In this document: one piece after another, positions 1 through 11,211 of the stretch | Position numbering within the stretch: position 1 is the first letter of the stretch | Layout of the letters: each line of letters begins with the position of its first letter | NCBI GenBank assembly: GCA_033439685.1 | Contig: JAUEDM010000001.1 | Location: 5,084,001 to 5,148,000, forward strand | Direction of reading: 5' to 3' | Origin: Apodospora peruviana | Lineage: Eukaryota; Ascomycota; Sordariomycetes; Sordariales; Lasiosphaeriaceae | Length of the DNA stretch: 64,000 nt | Notes under the pieces: generated by a model | What the model saw: the letters and a program-made list of their open reading frames with translations, nothing else | Told to the model about the DNA's origin: nothing | Database searches by the model: none | Translations under genes and position numbers: made by a program

Positions 1-545
1 GACAACACAAGGTCCACAAGAGTATCTATTGCTCCACAGAGCAGTAAGAGTTTTGGGTCTTAGGTAGGGGGTAATCACGAGGAGTATCGATTCCAATGAA
101 CACACAAGATGCGCAGTTGACACGTCAACTATTGCCAAAGTACTTGCATTGATTACTGCCGTAATAAATCCATCTTCGAGAGTGCCGGACTCTCGTAACT
201 ATATAGAAGTGCTACAACCAATGAGAATAGCCCCATGTGACCCAACCCTTGGGCCTTCCGGGTCATCCATAACCTACGGGAATATCCCCATGAGACCCAG
301 CCACTGGGCCTTCTGGGTCATCCGCGACCCATGGGACCCAAACGCCGGGCCGCCTGTCGCCAGCCGTGGGCAGCCGTTACCGGCCGCCTACCTTGACAGC
401 CAATCCGGGCTTGCAACACGGCAGCCAATCCGGGCTCGTAACACTCGTACACGCAACGTAGTAAGCCAGCCTCGGACCAGTGCCGCCCTACTTCCGCTGT
501 ACCTACAGCCCAGTATTACAGGCCTGTAAAATCCCACGTAGCAAC
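1..545 (+). repeat. LTR-like repeat family A, fragment cut by window edge
   Basis: No gene. The block shares ordered segments (for example GTAATAAATCCATC near 162 and AACTATATAGAAGTGCTACA near 198) with copies at about 11212-11860 and 27480-27915 in the same orientation, and with copies near 24541-25184 and 25440-25861 in the opposite orientation. Better-preserved copies seem to begin TGTTGTAACA and end near a TTGYAACA, as LTRs do, so I read these as solo LTRs of one retrotransposon family. No internal coding region is attached. The last 110 bases (about 436-545) recur inverted at about 32076-32165. Confidence that it is repetitive is high; the LTR assignment is inference. Confidence 0.6.
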
Positions 546-774
546 AGATACGTATAGTATTATCCCTGTATGTAATACCCTAGATACCTAGTTAGTATTA
601 TTGTAACGTTTTATCGGCTGCGTATTTAAATAATAATTCGAACTGAATACTTTTTATTTTAAATACTAACTAAGAATAAACTGCTAAACTTTTAAACGTT
701 AATTAAATGATATAATATAACTATAGGTACAACTATTATAATATAAGAAAAAGCGCTAAGAATACTTAAGTACC

Positions 775-1035
775 TGATGGCGTAGGGGTTGATCCAAGCA
801 ATGGATGCATTATTTTGTTGTAGAGAAGGATAATAAATTAATTAGGTTATGTGGCTGGCTCGCACGACCTTCGAGGGTGCATGCGAGCACGGGCCACATA
901 AAGCTAGTCTACTTTTGGCCTGGTGCCATTCCTGACGAGCGCTCGGAATCGAGCGCTTTGCTAGGCTAGTCTAATCCACCACAATTGAGGAAATTGAGCT
1001 CCATCCATCCAGCCTTCCTTCCCTGTAGCAGTACC
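775..1035. repeat. Dispersed repeat R1, copy 1
   Basis: This segment matches 13672-13910 over its full length. Shared blocks include TGATGGCGTAG at the left, GTTATGTGGCTGGCTCGCAC and GCTAGTCTACTTTTGGCCT in the middle, and TTCCTTCCCTGTAGCAGTA-like sequence at the right. No reading frame is conserved. The left end resembles the TTGATGGCGTA terminus of the fold-back element at 37338-37685, so R1 may be a truncated relative. The pogo-like element at 1058 sits just downstream. Confidence 0.6.
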
Positions 1036-1057
1036 TTAGATATTTAAAATTTCTATA

Positions 1058-2901
1058 ACGTGCATGATAAGCGAGCCGACCACTTTCCACTTCCCTCCCA
1101 TAACTATCCTCAATTACACAACCACAATACTACAAAATAACAATAACTGAATCAGAAACAGATGAATCAGACAATTCTCCAGCCTCCTTGCACGTTCGTG
1201 CATTATGGCCAGGCTTGCCGCACACACCACAGCACCGAATCTTCATACGAGGCCCTCTTGTACCACCACCATTTTGTTGCGTTTCCTTGGTTACCTGCTC
1301 ATCCACGGCTTTCTGATCCAGTAGATCATGTGCCTCTTGTACAGTAAGTGACCCTCCAAGCCGTATACGTGTTTTCTTAGCTCTCCGTCGCTTACTAAGC
1401 CCTTCATTGGCCTTCCGTAGTGCCGAGACCTCCGTACGTAAAAGAGCCACCTCGTGCATTACAGCCATCGCACCTTTAGCTAATCGGTCCACGGCAGTCA
1501 ACATGGAGGTTGGAGAGCTACCGTGGTGGTTGGATATTTGAGTTTTAATAAGCTTTGATTGTGTGATAGCTTCTTGAGAGTTGTGGGGTGTTTGGGAGAG
1601 CCAAGGTAGTGCTGTGCCTGGCCTTGACGTTGGGGGTGTTGGAGTCCGAATCTGCACATCTAGCTTGTCTATCACCCTCTCTGGGTTGTATGGTACAAGG
1701 CCGGCTCCAGCAAACCCCCCCTGGATGTTTTCTTCTGTGATCGACGTAAAAAACGCCTCTCTGAACGCACAGAGAAATTCCAACTTGCTGATATGCGTGA
1801 TGTTTATCCTCATCAACTGCTCAATCTGGCAGCTGCAGGCCTTCTTCAATGGCCCAAAACAGCCAACGTCCAATGGATGAAGTAGGTGCGAGGAGTGTGG
1901 AGGCATACAGAGTGTAATAATGTTGTGCTCTCGGCAGTAGGTCTCGAATTCTTCCGAGTGATGGCTATCGTGGCCGTCAAGAATTAACAGCCGGTATGTG
2001 CCCTTTGTGCGAGATGCTGTGTATAGATCAAACTGCCGAATCCAATCCATGCCTTTCTCATTCGTTGTCCAGCCATTGTCGGTTGTTGCAATGCGCCAGA
2101 TAGCTGGCAGGTTGCACTCTTGATACCAGTTGGCAAGGTGATATTGCCCAGCTAAGATGATGAATGGCGGGATGGCCCAACCCATAGCATTTACTCCTTG
2201 GATAACCGTAGCCCATTCTCTATTGCCAGGCTGAGCTTGCTTGGCCTTGCTACGGCCGTCAGAGATAGTAACTACCATGGTGGCGATGATAATGCCCATC
2301 ATAAAGCCGGTCTCATCGAAGTTGTACGAATCGTCGTCGAGGATGCCGTATTTGACTTTAATGTTGTGCACAAGTGCAAACCACTCCCGAATAACTTTTG
2401 GATCTTCGCATTTGGCCCTTTGGTAGTCGTATTTACGCGTAAAACGCGTCCGAAGTTCTGGCTGGCGCTTGACGAAGTTGTGAGACCATCGTACGCCAAC
2501 AGGGGGCGCGTCGCGTTCGCGGAGCAGTCGGTTGGCCATATCTTCCACGTACGAAAGTCGAGGATGGAATGCGCGTCCACATAGCTCGATGATGTATCGA
2601 ACAATTGTTTTCTCCTCTAAATTTGTAAGTTTGCGTGAGTTGGCTGGAATATCGCGTCTTGCAAGTCGGCCATGATACCGGTCGCGGAGGGTACCATAAG
2701 GTATGGAATAAAGCTTGGCTGCAGCCCAAAGGCTTAAAGTAAGTTTGTTTTTAATAGCTTCGATGGCTAAAATAACCTTGGCTTCATTTGAAGAGGAATC
2801 CATTTTTGGTGGTGGAAAAATTGTTGTGAAGAGAGAAAGAACGCGTATGCCGTGGAAAGTGGTCGGCTCGCTTATCCAGTCGGCTCGCTTATCACGCACG
2901 T
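1058..2901 (-). mobile_element. pogo/Fot-like DNA transposon, copy A (intact ORF)
   Basis: An 1844-bp element is flanked by TA on both sides (1056-1057 and 2902-2903), the target duplication typical of Tc1/mariner-pogo elements. The termini are inverted repeats beginning ACGTGC and carrying the motif TAAGCGAGCCGAC. The right end carries this motif twice and the left end once. The single ORF fills the element on the minus strand. Composition is GC-normal while the surroundings are AT-rich, so the insertion looks younger than its neighbourhood. Closely related copies lie at 16693-18560 and 22625-24472. Confidence 0.92.
1130..2803 (-). CDS. pogo-like DDE transposase with C-terminal zinc knuckle (copy A)
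   Basis: A 557-aa transposase that would cut and re-insert the surrounding element. Residues 1-50 resemble a psq/CENP-B helix-turn-helix and about 55-120 a second CENP-B/Tc5-type DNA-binding segment (RLARRDIPANSRKLTNLEE). The DDE_1 catalytic core runs about 155-375: first Asp in YNFDETGF (D163), second in LILDGHDSHHS (D276), third in HPLDVGCFGPLKK (D312). A coiled-coil-like stretch at about 440-480 is followed by a CX2CX4HX4C knuckle (C525, C528, H533, C538) and a Ser/Asp-rich tail. I start at the ATG whose protein aligns with copy B (MDSL); the open frame extends upstream into the terminal repeat. No stops or frameshifts were seen, so it may be functional. Activity is not shown. Confidence 0.92.
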   Translation of the reverse strand: MDSSSNEAKVILAIEAIKNKLTLSLWAAAKLYSIPYGTLRDRYHGRLARRDIPANSRKLTNLEEKTIVRYIIELCGRAFHPRLSYVEDMANRLLRERDAPPVGVRWSHNFVKRQPELRTRFTRKYDYQRAKCEDPKVIREWFALVHNIKVKYGILDDDSYNFDETGFMMGIIIATMVVTISDGRSKAKQAQPGNREWATVIQGVNAMGWAIPPFIILAGQYHLANWYQECNLPAIWRIATTDNGWTTNEKGMDWIRQFDLYTASRTKGTYRLLILDGHDSHHSEEFETYCREHNIITLCMPPHSSHLLHPLDVGCFGPLKKACSCQIEQLMRINITHISKLEFLCAFREAFFTSITEENIQGGFAGAGLVPYNPERVIDKLDVQIRTPTPPTSRPGTALPWLSQTPHNSQEAITQSKLIKTQISNHHGSSPTSMLTAVDRLAKGAMAVMHEVALLRTEVSALRKANEGLSKRRRAKKTRIRLGGSLTVQEAHDLLDQKAVDEQVTKETQQNGGGTRGPRMKIRCCGVCGKPGHNARTCKEAGELSDSSVSDSVIVIL

Positions 2902-2903
2902 TA

Positions 2904-3390
2904 TTGTATAATAAGCTTTCTTCTTTACCTTTTAAATCTTCAACTCGTCGGTTTTCCGTATAAGGGCGTTTGCTATTGTACTTCCTCTACCAAGTTTATG
3001 TCTAATATTAAAGGTATATTAAGCTAGTATTACAATCTATTAGTTTATTATATATTAAATAGTCGTTCTATTTGAAAATATTATAACATTTTATAGGTAA
3101 TAATAGTCATAAATAGCTCTCTTAAACTCGGTACCTTATATCAACTTAGAAAATACCCTATTAGGTACTAGTTACTTTTGTCGTCTTATCGTTATAATAA
3201 TATTCTAACTGCCATCCTATTAAAAATTTAGTTTCTAATTTTATTTCGTATTTGTAATAAAAGTATATTAATATTAACTTAACTGCTAACGGTTTCTCAG
3301 CTCGTTAAACGCCCTTCAAAAAATTCGTATATTTAATAAAAGATATATATCTTTTTATTAAGTTTATTAACAATTATACTATTTGGCCAT
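2904..3390. other. AT-rich tract, no gene
   Basis: Strongly AT-rich with frequent stops in all frames. The composition is what decayed, RIP-mutated transposon sequence looks like, but I recognise no specific family here. Confidence 0.5.
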
Positions 3391-3665
3391 ATGATGGCGT
3401 ATTTCCAAGAGAACAAATATAGCTATTGATTCAGTATGGCTGTGGTAGGAAAAGGATGATGTATTAGAAGAGAATATTGCAGGGCTTGCACTTCCTTAGA
3501 AAGTGTTGTGCCCTGCGCTACGGCTTATCTAATCTATCTAGTGCTTGGCCTGTGCGCCAGCATGGGCCAGCCAGCTCCTGTCATCAATCAAGCCAGCCGG
3601 CTCTCCACATTCGTAAGCCAGCTTTTTCTGCATCGCCGTACTCCTTTAGGAATTTACAGTAGACA
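3391..3665 (+). repeat. Fragment of TTGATGGCGTA fold-back element
   Basis: Matches the left half of the element at 37338-37685: TGATGGCGTATTTCC at the left, then GCAGGGCTTGCACTTCCTTA, CCCTGCGCTACGGCTTATCT and GTGCTTGGCCTGTGCG. The right terminus is missing or degraded. Non-coding; the short ORFs across it are not conserved proteins. Confidence 0.65.
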
Positions 3666-3984
3666 TTACAAAAGTTTGAGAAAAACTAAATTCCATTTAC
3701 AGCCTTTAAAGTCTTTTATTCCTTTATAATATTTATTTTCTTAAAGTTTATAGCTACGCTGTTTATATTAATAATGAAACCAAAGAACCTAGTATTCTAT
3801 TTGTAAAATTTATGTTTATTAATGATAGCTTATTAGTGTTAGTTTAAGGTTCTATCTCTTTAGTTTCTAGAAAACTTTCTGAATATATTTCTTATAAATG
3901 TTGACAAATTTAGAGAGAAAAAAAAGCATATTTTTAGGATATATGTTAATGAAGTTATTTAAATACTTTATTACTCTATCATTC

Positions 3985-4197
3985 AACCCCATTTAAAAGG
4001 TAGGTAGACCCTTGGCGGCTTGTGTGACCTTGTTGGCCAGTACCGACTCTATTACTTTCGCTAGGGTTGGTAGTGGGGCAATAGGCCTGTAACTTCCCGG
4101 TGTCTGGTATACTGCAGGCGTTTTTCTCATCTTGATAGAACGACAGTCTTTGCTCTCTTGAACCGTCCAGGGAACCATCCCAGTTGTTAGTCTGCAT
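3985..4197 (-). pseudogene. LINE reverse transcriptase fragment
   Basis: The minus-strand frame carries RKTPAVYQTPGSYRPIAPLP followed by TLAKVIESVLANKVTQAAKG. This is the RT block 0-1 signature of non-LTR retrotransposons (KPGK..Y..P.SYRPIALLPTLGKVLE). Only about 60 residues survive; the catalytic FADD-type block is absent and both flanks are AT-rich. It is a relic of an RT-bearing LINE, possibly the same clade as the ORF2 piece at 33585-34895, although the two pieces do not overlap and cannot be compared directly. Confidence 0.7.
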
Positions 4198-4408
4198 TAT
4201 ATTATTAAGGGTTTACTAAGTTTATTAAATATTACCGGCAATTCGTATTATATTTCAAGAAGTTCATATTGCATTAAGAATTCGAATTCCGAACTAGTTT
4301 GAAAACTAATAATAAAGCTAGCCATATTTAGCTATGCTAGTATAAGTAAAATTAAAACTGCTAATACTTTCTAAAAACTAACGCTAGTAGTTCTTAATAT
4401 GTTCGTTC

Positions 4409-4652
4409 TGTCACGGCACCGGTGGGAATGCAATTGACGGGGCTAGGTCGACCCCTACTTGTATTGTGGAATCATAAGCTAAAGGAGAAAAGAAGGAAAG
4501 AAACCTATCTGAGGTTAAAAGTCGCAAGAAGGTCACAGCCTCCCCGTGGTCCGTGCCTCAATCGGGACTAGTGTGATTTCCTGATAGGCAGATAAGCCAT
4601 CTCACGTGCGATAACGTCATTTGCAGTAGGCTGACAATAGTCGGCCGTGACA
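4409..4652. mobile_element. Short inverted-repeat element (TGTSA family), 244 bp
   Basis: Begins TGTCACGGCACC and ends GGCCGTGACA, a short imperfect inverted repeat. It is flanked by a perfect 5-bp duplication CGTTC (4404-4408 and 4653-4657). No ORF. The interior is GC-normal in an AT-rich setting. The first 12 bases are identical to the ends of the 35-bp element at 33267-33301. Confidence 0.8.
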
Positions 4653-4882
4653 CGTTCGATAAAATAAACATTAAATTAATTAAAATAAAATTAGTAAAAA
4701 AACGTTAATATATTAAAGGAAAGTTATAACTTGTAGTTGTTCCCTAACCAGCCTTTAATGGCAAAAGAAGTCATAGCTTCTTTGTTTTTATAAGATAAAT
4801 ACTACTATACCTAAACCTAGCACCAAGCCTAGACCTGAACGTAACAGTAAATATAATATCAAACCTAATATTAATTTATATC

Positions 4883-5205
4883 TGTGGCGGTTGGTGCAAT
4901 TGAGCCTTGATTGGAGCCTTGATTGAATTGATTGCGACCGTCAACGGTATATAACCCATTAGAATTCCGAAGGTTAGCATAGCACCTTTGGTATTCTGGC
5001 ATCTGTGACGGCCGTCATGGTCGCACACAGTATATAACCAATTGAACCAACGAAGTCTCGTAACTTCGTCGTCTTGTATGTATCCTTGTACAGGGCACGG
5101 TGGCCTAGTGGTCAATTGGTCTAGACAGTTACCGCCGTGACAGCGTCCTTTTGAGATGAGGAGGGTTTGGTGTAATGGTTTGGGTCATTGCACTAGCTCG
5201 TCACA
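4883..5205 (-). mobile_element. Short inverted-repeat element, nested copy (TGTSA family)
   Basis: Read on the minus strand it starts TGTGACGAGCTAGTGCAATG and ends near CACCAACCGCCACA. The perfect 5-bp duplication ATATC flanks it (4878-4882 and 5206-5210). The same element is found at 37987-38149 and 28005-28337. It is interrupted by a second element at 5004-5142. Removing that insert gives a length close to the simple 163-bp copy. Conserved inner blocks include GGAATTCTAATGGGTTATAT. Non-coding. Confidence 0.82.
5004..5142. mobile_element. Inserted short element inside 4883-5205
   Basis: A 139-bp insert begins TGTGACGGCC and ends CCGCCGTGACA. It is flanked by GCATC (4999-5003) and GCGTC (5143-5147), a 5-bp duplication differing by one G/A transition. 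It lies in a different position of the host element from the analogous insert at 28076-28236, so the two insertions are independent. Confidence 0.75.
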
Positions 5206-5210
5206 ATATC

Positions 5211-7890
5211 ATAGCGGCTAGTTGGGCGGCGACTACGTATACGGGTAAGACCTCCATACTCCTTCAATCCAAATTGTTATTGTATTTTATAATGCTTACT
5301 AAAAGTTTGGCGAGCGACCGACGAAAAAGATTAAAGTAATTAATAGTAGTAAGTTATATAATACTTTGACTGTAGTAAGAGGTATAAATATAAATATAAA
5401 TATATAATATTAGTATAAAGTAGGTAAGATTCCGTATATAGAGTACAGCCTTAGTAAAAGCTGAGTATTAGAGTATGTTTATACTTACATTTTTCCTTTT
5501 TTATTATAAATAAAAAGGGTTAGGAATAGAGGTAAGTAATTTTCTAAGTAGAAGAAGTAGGTAGGCAATTATTTGTAAATAGAGCTTTCATATAATAGTA
5601 GTTATATATAATAGTTAAGTAACAGCTAAAAAAAAGGTATTCCTACCTTTTTAAAACTTTTAATCTTGAATAATAATTATAAATATCAAATCCTTCATAA
5701 TTAACTACTAATAAGTTTTATCATTTTTTTTCACTTTTTTCACTAATTTACGGAAAATGTTATAATTAAATTACTAATATTATAATTGTAATGTTAACTG
5801 TAATTTAATGGTAATAGCGTGAAAATGATATTTATATTAGGCGATAAGTTTAAAGGGCGCTTTAAATTGAAAGGTCGTAAGTAATGCGACTTTTCATAGT
5901 AATGCAAGGCTTAGTTAGTAAAAAGATTTTAGTAGTATGAGGATTTTAGTTAGTAAATACTTCTAAGAATTAGGATATTTAGTAAGAGTTGAATAGATTT
6001 AACAGTACTATATACTATTCTTGTAATTTATTGACTATAGATCCTCTTTATGCATTGATATTAAAAGGTTATGATATAACTAATTTAGTTAATAATAGCA
6101 ACAAAGGTACCTTATTTTAAAACATAATACCTTTAACGATAGTGATATTATTATAGAAGGGGTTAAAGACGTTAATGGTGGAATTAATACTAACAATAGT
6201 TCTAACTTAAAGGGTAAAAGTAAGTTTTTACTATCTAGTCAAGTCTTTATTATATAAAAGCATTTCCAAAAAAAATATTTATATAAACGCTAAACCCGAC
6301 GTTCGTTTAAAAAACAGGATGAACCTGTGGGTTGCGTTTTTATTGAAGACTGTCCGAACTGTTCCGGACTTCAACTTCCGGTTGGAGCACCATTATCCGT
6401 CGTTAATAACTTTACACCCTAACAACTTCCGTAACTCGAACTCAAAATTACCCTAACGGCCAACCGAACCTAATAACCCTGTCCATAAAACCTCATTCTT
6501 AGTATTACTTCCTTCCTTTTCTCCATCCTTCTATTACTACACTATCTACAACTATAAAGTAAAATCTACCTCGTAAAGTTCCCTCATTATAATTGTTATA
6601 CAAATTCTACTACAAAATATAACCTTTAGCTAAAATAACCGAAATCTTTAATGTATTAGTAAAATATTTTGAGAAATATTAGTAAATATTATCCAAAAAT
6701 ATGATTACCCCTTTATAATCGAAAAAATTACAAAGTTATAAAATACAAAGAAATTTAATATGAGACGGGAATAATTCCTGAACATAATAGAGATTTATGA
6801 CACCACAAGGAAGTGAGGTAGTAGAGTTGCCTCTAGACCTTGAAATTCAACTAGATAAGCTTGTATAATCCAGACTTACTAGGTACTACTACGGATATTC
6901 TGCATCAATTTATAATTTAATATATATAATATTAACTTAATAACTCAAATTAAAAGCGGAAAAAACCAAAGGAAATAAAAGATAAGAAAGTGTTTTTCTT
7001 TGAATATCGTCGTCGGATGAAAAACTTCTAATAGTAGTTTAAAAGCCGTTTAAAGACAGCTAATAAGGTTTGGAACCTCGCGGGACGCTAGAAAAAGTAA
7101 CAAGGACATATAAAAATCCATAAGCAAATAATTTACACAGTAAGCTCTTAAGATTTAAAAACTAGAGCCTAGTAGTATTAGTATGCCTTGAAGTTTTGGT
7201 GTATTAATTAGTAATAAAATAATAAATAATTATCTTTTTTTAGTAATTATTAATATTAAATACTGTCGAAATAGTGATTTGACAACGCTACTATTTATAT
7301 TGCCTTAAAATACAAAGAAATTATTAGCATAAGAAAATACGAAAGAAACCTGTTTATTAAAATCTAGGCCGCATTGTTGTTATTTTGAAATATTAAAAAC
7401 AAAGGGAACATTGCTAACAATACGAAATACGATTGATAACGATAAGGACAAGTCAACAACTTTGTTTAATAATATATAATTAGAGCTTATTATCAAGGAC
7501 TTTTTTATAAAGAAACCCAGTACTGAAGCCTTCCTATTTATTGAGTAAACAAAGTATTTATTTCCTTTAATTTAAAAGGGCTTTAGCAATTTAAGTAAGC
7601 CTAATAGGCTTAAGATGTTAAAATTACGCTTTCCTTATATATTTTCCGTTTTATTTATAACGGTAATGGAAAATTCGGCAAAATAATCAGTTAATTATTA
7701 AAACACTTGTTAATATTGAAGATTAGTATACGTAATTATATATTTATAATAAAGATATAAGTAGATAGATATATCGTTAAACGTTTAAAAACTACCTATA
7801 GTACCGTATAGTTTAAAGTCCGAAAGCGGTTGAAATTAAAAGCTATTTAAATTGGAATAACTGTAAAAACAAACTACTTCAATCGTTGTA
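5211..7890. other. AT-rich gene desert
   Basis: About 2.7 kb of very AT-rich sequence with no ORF worth reporting and no recognisable protein match in any frame. Runs of short homopolymers and TA-rich words are frequent. A slightly less AT-rich patch at about 6300-6450 holds nothing I can name. Interpreted as old RIP-degraded repeats. Confidence 0.5.
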
Positions 7891-7899
7891 GTTAAGCTA

Positions 7900-8730
7900 G
7901 GTAAGTGAATTTGGCTAGCCTGGTTTGCCTACTGTAATTCCCTTTATCGCAAGGCACTTCTCTTTTTTCTCTGCCCTGTTCTATCATGTACTACCAGGCC
8001 CTCCTAAAGCATGCCCCTAGGCCTTCACATAGGCCTGCACCTACCGCCATGTATTCGCCGCCCTGTATTTGCCACCGCCTTGTATTTGCTTCTTTATATT
8101 TGATTAACCGACTAATTAATTAAATGGCCGAGTTTAAATCGCTAGCCGGTCGTTAATTGGTGTTCGACTATATTGGTCGCGAATTTTGATTGGCTGGACT
8201 GGCTAAACTACTAGTAAGCTTCAATTAGCTGGACTGGATTTGATTGAATGGAGTCGATCAATTAACTGGCTCTGATTGGTTGGACTAGCTTTGACTACCT
8301 TCGACTGGCTCAATTGAATGGCTGGCTTTGACTGGCTGGCTTTAATTCACTTTAACTTGTCAAATGACTGCAGGTAGCTTGTTGACGTCATGACTTGTCT
8401 GTGAATTGACCGAAAATGGCAGGAGCGTTGCGGTCGACCCAGTTGCGGTTACAGGGGTCTAACCACTGTAATTAATGTTTCAGTGCATCTGGCGATCTGA
8501 CCAACCAAATAATTTACTGAGAACCCTAGCCTAGTTGATTTCCCTAGCCTGGTTCAGTGGATAGCCTAACTGACCTAGATTATGGCACCTAGGCTAGTTG
8601 CCATTCGCATTTTCCCACTATGGTAGGCAGATGAATCTGGCTAGCCTAGTTTCAGTGGTAGCCTAACTATGCTAGAATAGGGCAACTAGGCTAACTCCCT
8701 CTCTGATTCACCCACTTTGGTACGTATATA
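7900..8730. repeat. Repeat R2 with degenerate (TTGACTGGCTGG)n core
   Basis: A GC-normal island with three parts: CCTAGGCCTTCACATAGGCC-type sequence; a degenerate tandem core of GACTGGCT/TTGATTGGCTGG words at about 8150-8350; and words of the type CTAGCCTAGTTTCAGTGGTA with close variants (for example CTAGCCTGGTTCAGTGGATA) at about 8540-8690. The core and the following CCGAAAATGGCAGGAGCGTT-like block recur at 31030-31780. No ORF; element class unknown. Confidence 0.5.
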
Positions 8731-9500
8731 TTGAAACCGGCAAAATCTTTTTAATAATCTTTTTATCAAATTAAATTTATCATTATTACGATAAACTAGG
8801 TTATAATTTTTATAGTAATAACCTTATTAAAGCTAACCTGTATATGAATAAAGTATATTATTTTGATTTAACTACAAATATAACTTTTATATTAAGCGTA
8901 ATACCTTTGTCCTCTAAATATACAAAACCTACCACTTAAAATCATTCTAAGTTAATATAATATATTTTAAAAGATAATGACGAACTTTTTCTATTTATAA
9001 ATTTCATTTATATTTCAAGAGAATTAATATATTTATGCAATAATATATTTATCTTAACCGCTATTAAAGTAATAAATACCAAAACGTTAATTAGAATAAG
9101 CTCCGGAATAATATAAAGCCTCCTGGATTTCCTAAATATTAAACCGTATAATACGTAGCCTAATAATAAAAAGAATATCATTACTTAAGATAACGATAAG
9201 AAAGTTGGACCTAACAATGAATCAGACCCCACAATTCATCAATCTTTCTACACCGCCATTTGTGACCCTCGTGGACTTTGAACAACAATAACGTTATCAA
9301 AAAATACAAAACAAATTCAAAATGGAAAATGAAAAATTTGAGGGAGTCGCAAATCAATTCGGCAATCGAAGGTGTTTTCAATGGCATGTCCCAGCAATCT
9401 GCAGCCCGGAAATAGTTGATCAACCAATCCGTACTTTCCAGACGCCTCCATGGCCACACAAGCCGACCATTAAGCTAAATACCGATCCAAAGGCTCTCTG
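8731..9500. other. AT-rich tract, no gene
   Basis: Degraded AT-rich sequence up to about 9200, becoming GC-normal towards the pogo-like relic that starts near 9500. No conserved frame was found. Confidence 0.45.
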
Positions 9501-9504
9501 ATGA

Positions 9505-10715
9505 GCAAGAAGACTATATTTTTAGATGGATCCCTAATGAAGAGAAGGCTGGCCGCTCTCCAAGCCGCTCTGAGGTGGTGGCTTTTGCCACGGCCATTCT
9601 CCTCAAAGAAGGGAATACCAGATCGCTGGGGCCAGATGGTACTATAGGAAGTCTGACAACACTACATGAGTCTCTGTCATTGAATGGGTAGTTGGTAGAA
9701 GCCAAGCAGTTGAGCCCATGCATTGTTTTTAAGGAGTCAGCGTCCAGGGCCAGTGGTTCCCATCGGAAGAGGAATGACGGGCCCAGTACAGTGGCTGTAA
9801 GTACAATTACTCGCCCACGGGTTGGAGCAATGCCAAAACTGCATTGAAATGGCTTAAAGAGATCTATCTTTCAGAAACCCAGCAAGACAGGGCATCGGAT
9901 TGGCGTCTTCATATTCTGGACGAGCATTCGAGCCATACCACTGGGAGGTTTATGGAAACGGCCTACAGGAATAACGTCCAGCTCCTCTTTTTACCCAGCC
10001 ATATTTCCCATAAGACCCAGCCATTATTGATCGGTCTGTATTTGGCCCAGTCAAGACTTACTTCCGTCAGCGAATCAAAGCCATGGCTGCCTTTACTCCT
10101 TCGGCTGTAGTCAACAAGAGGCACTTCCTAAAGACCTACCGCCTGGCCTCCGACAATGGTACGGCCCCGAGCAACACCCTCAGTGGGTTTAGAAAGACTG
10201 GGATTTGGCCATTCAACCCCCAGGCCATTTTGGAAGACCCAAAAGCGATTGGAGGACGCGGCACCTCCTATCAACTCTCCACCATGCCATAGGACTCTGG
10301 AACCCCTGAAAACTGGCCTCGGGAGTACGTTCCAACCCCCCCCCCCCCCCCCCCCCCAAAGAGCCATTACATCAGGGATCAAATTGGGGAGGCTAGCAGG
10401 CATGTACGGCATGTTCTTGGGAAGACAGGGAAGGCTCTCGATAAATGCAATTCCCAGAACTCTGGATTGAAGACCAAGGTGGCATTCCTGGAAGCGGAAT
10501 TACAAAGCCATGAGCCCATTATCTGTAAAAAAAAAAAAAAAAAGATCCGAGAAACCGGTAATAACAAAATTGTTGAGATTGAAGCCATAATTAAAGCCCA
10601 GAGGGCTTCCAGGAACACCCCTAAGCGAACGAGGACCTAGCCAGGTATTGATGAAAATGTAGTGAAAGAAGCCCAGGAAATAATTATCTATGGTTTGAAT
10701 CTTCTTCATGATCAA
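9505..10715 (+). pseudogene. Degenerate pogo/Fot-like transposase (second lineage)
   Basis: Plus-strand frames contain pieces of a DDE_1 transposase different from copies A-C: a DNA-binding segment (EEKAGRSPSRSEVVAFATAI) near 9540; the catalytic stretch LKWLKEIYL, WRLHILDEHSSH and LLFLPSHISHKTQPL at 9844-10030; then FTPSAVVNKRHFLKTYRLA and SGFRKTGIWPFNPQ at about 10090-10240. Stops and frameshifts separate the pieces, and the first catalytic region appears deleted. A 22-base C run (10336-10357) and a 17-base A run (10527-10543) interrupt the C-terminal part. A relic, not a gene. Confidence 0.75.
10336..10357 (+). repeat. Homopolymer C22
   Basis: Twenty-two consecutive C residues inside the decayed transposase. 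Such G/C runs are rare in this AT-rich compartment. The only comparable one is the G20 run at 38205-38224. Exact length may be affected by sequencing. Confidence 0.85.
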
Positions 10716-11211
10716 CAGGAAAGCAGTTGAGCCGTTTATTGTATGTAAATTGCATCAAAATTGAAGGTTGTGGTCCCTCGGGGTGGCTAGTCAGGGTGAT
10801 GCAATGTTAGGTGTGATGCATTGTTGGGGTCCTGCTGTCCAATAAGTAGAAACAACAAGACTTTATTTACCACTTTAATATATCTAATTCGTACTAGGAT
10901 GAAACTTAAGTAGTTTAATTGTTTACTATTTAAAAATAATTAAGGTTAAATTCGAAACGTCTTTTTAATGTTCTTATTTCATAGGCTAGGTAGTAATTTC
11001 CCGCTTGTCCTTAAAGTATACATTTATAATTTTAATAACATTATTATTATTAAAGCTTTACAAGTTATAACCTAGTTACATAAAAGATCTATAACACAAA
11101 TTAGGAAATGAACTATTTAATTTTATACCGTCCTTCTATATTATACTAATTATATATTTTTCTAATAAGTAAAAAATATAATCTTAAAACACCTTATATT
11201 ATTAAATTCTA
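10716..11211. other. AT-rich tract, no gene
   Basis: Starts with GC-normal non-coding sequence to about 10860 (probably the 3' flank of the pogo-like relic), then AT-rich decay. No ORF or RNA gene seen. Confidence 0.45.
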
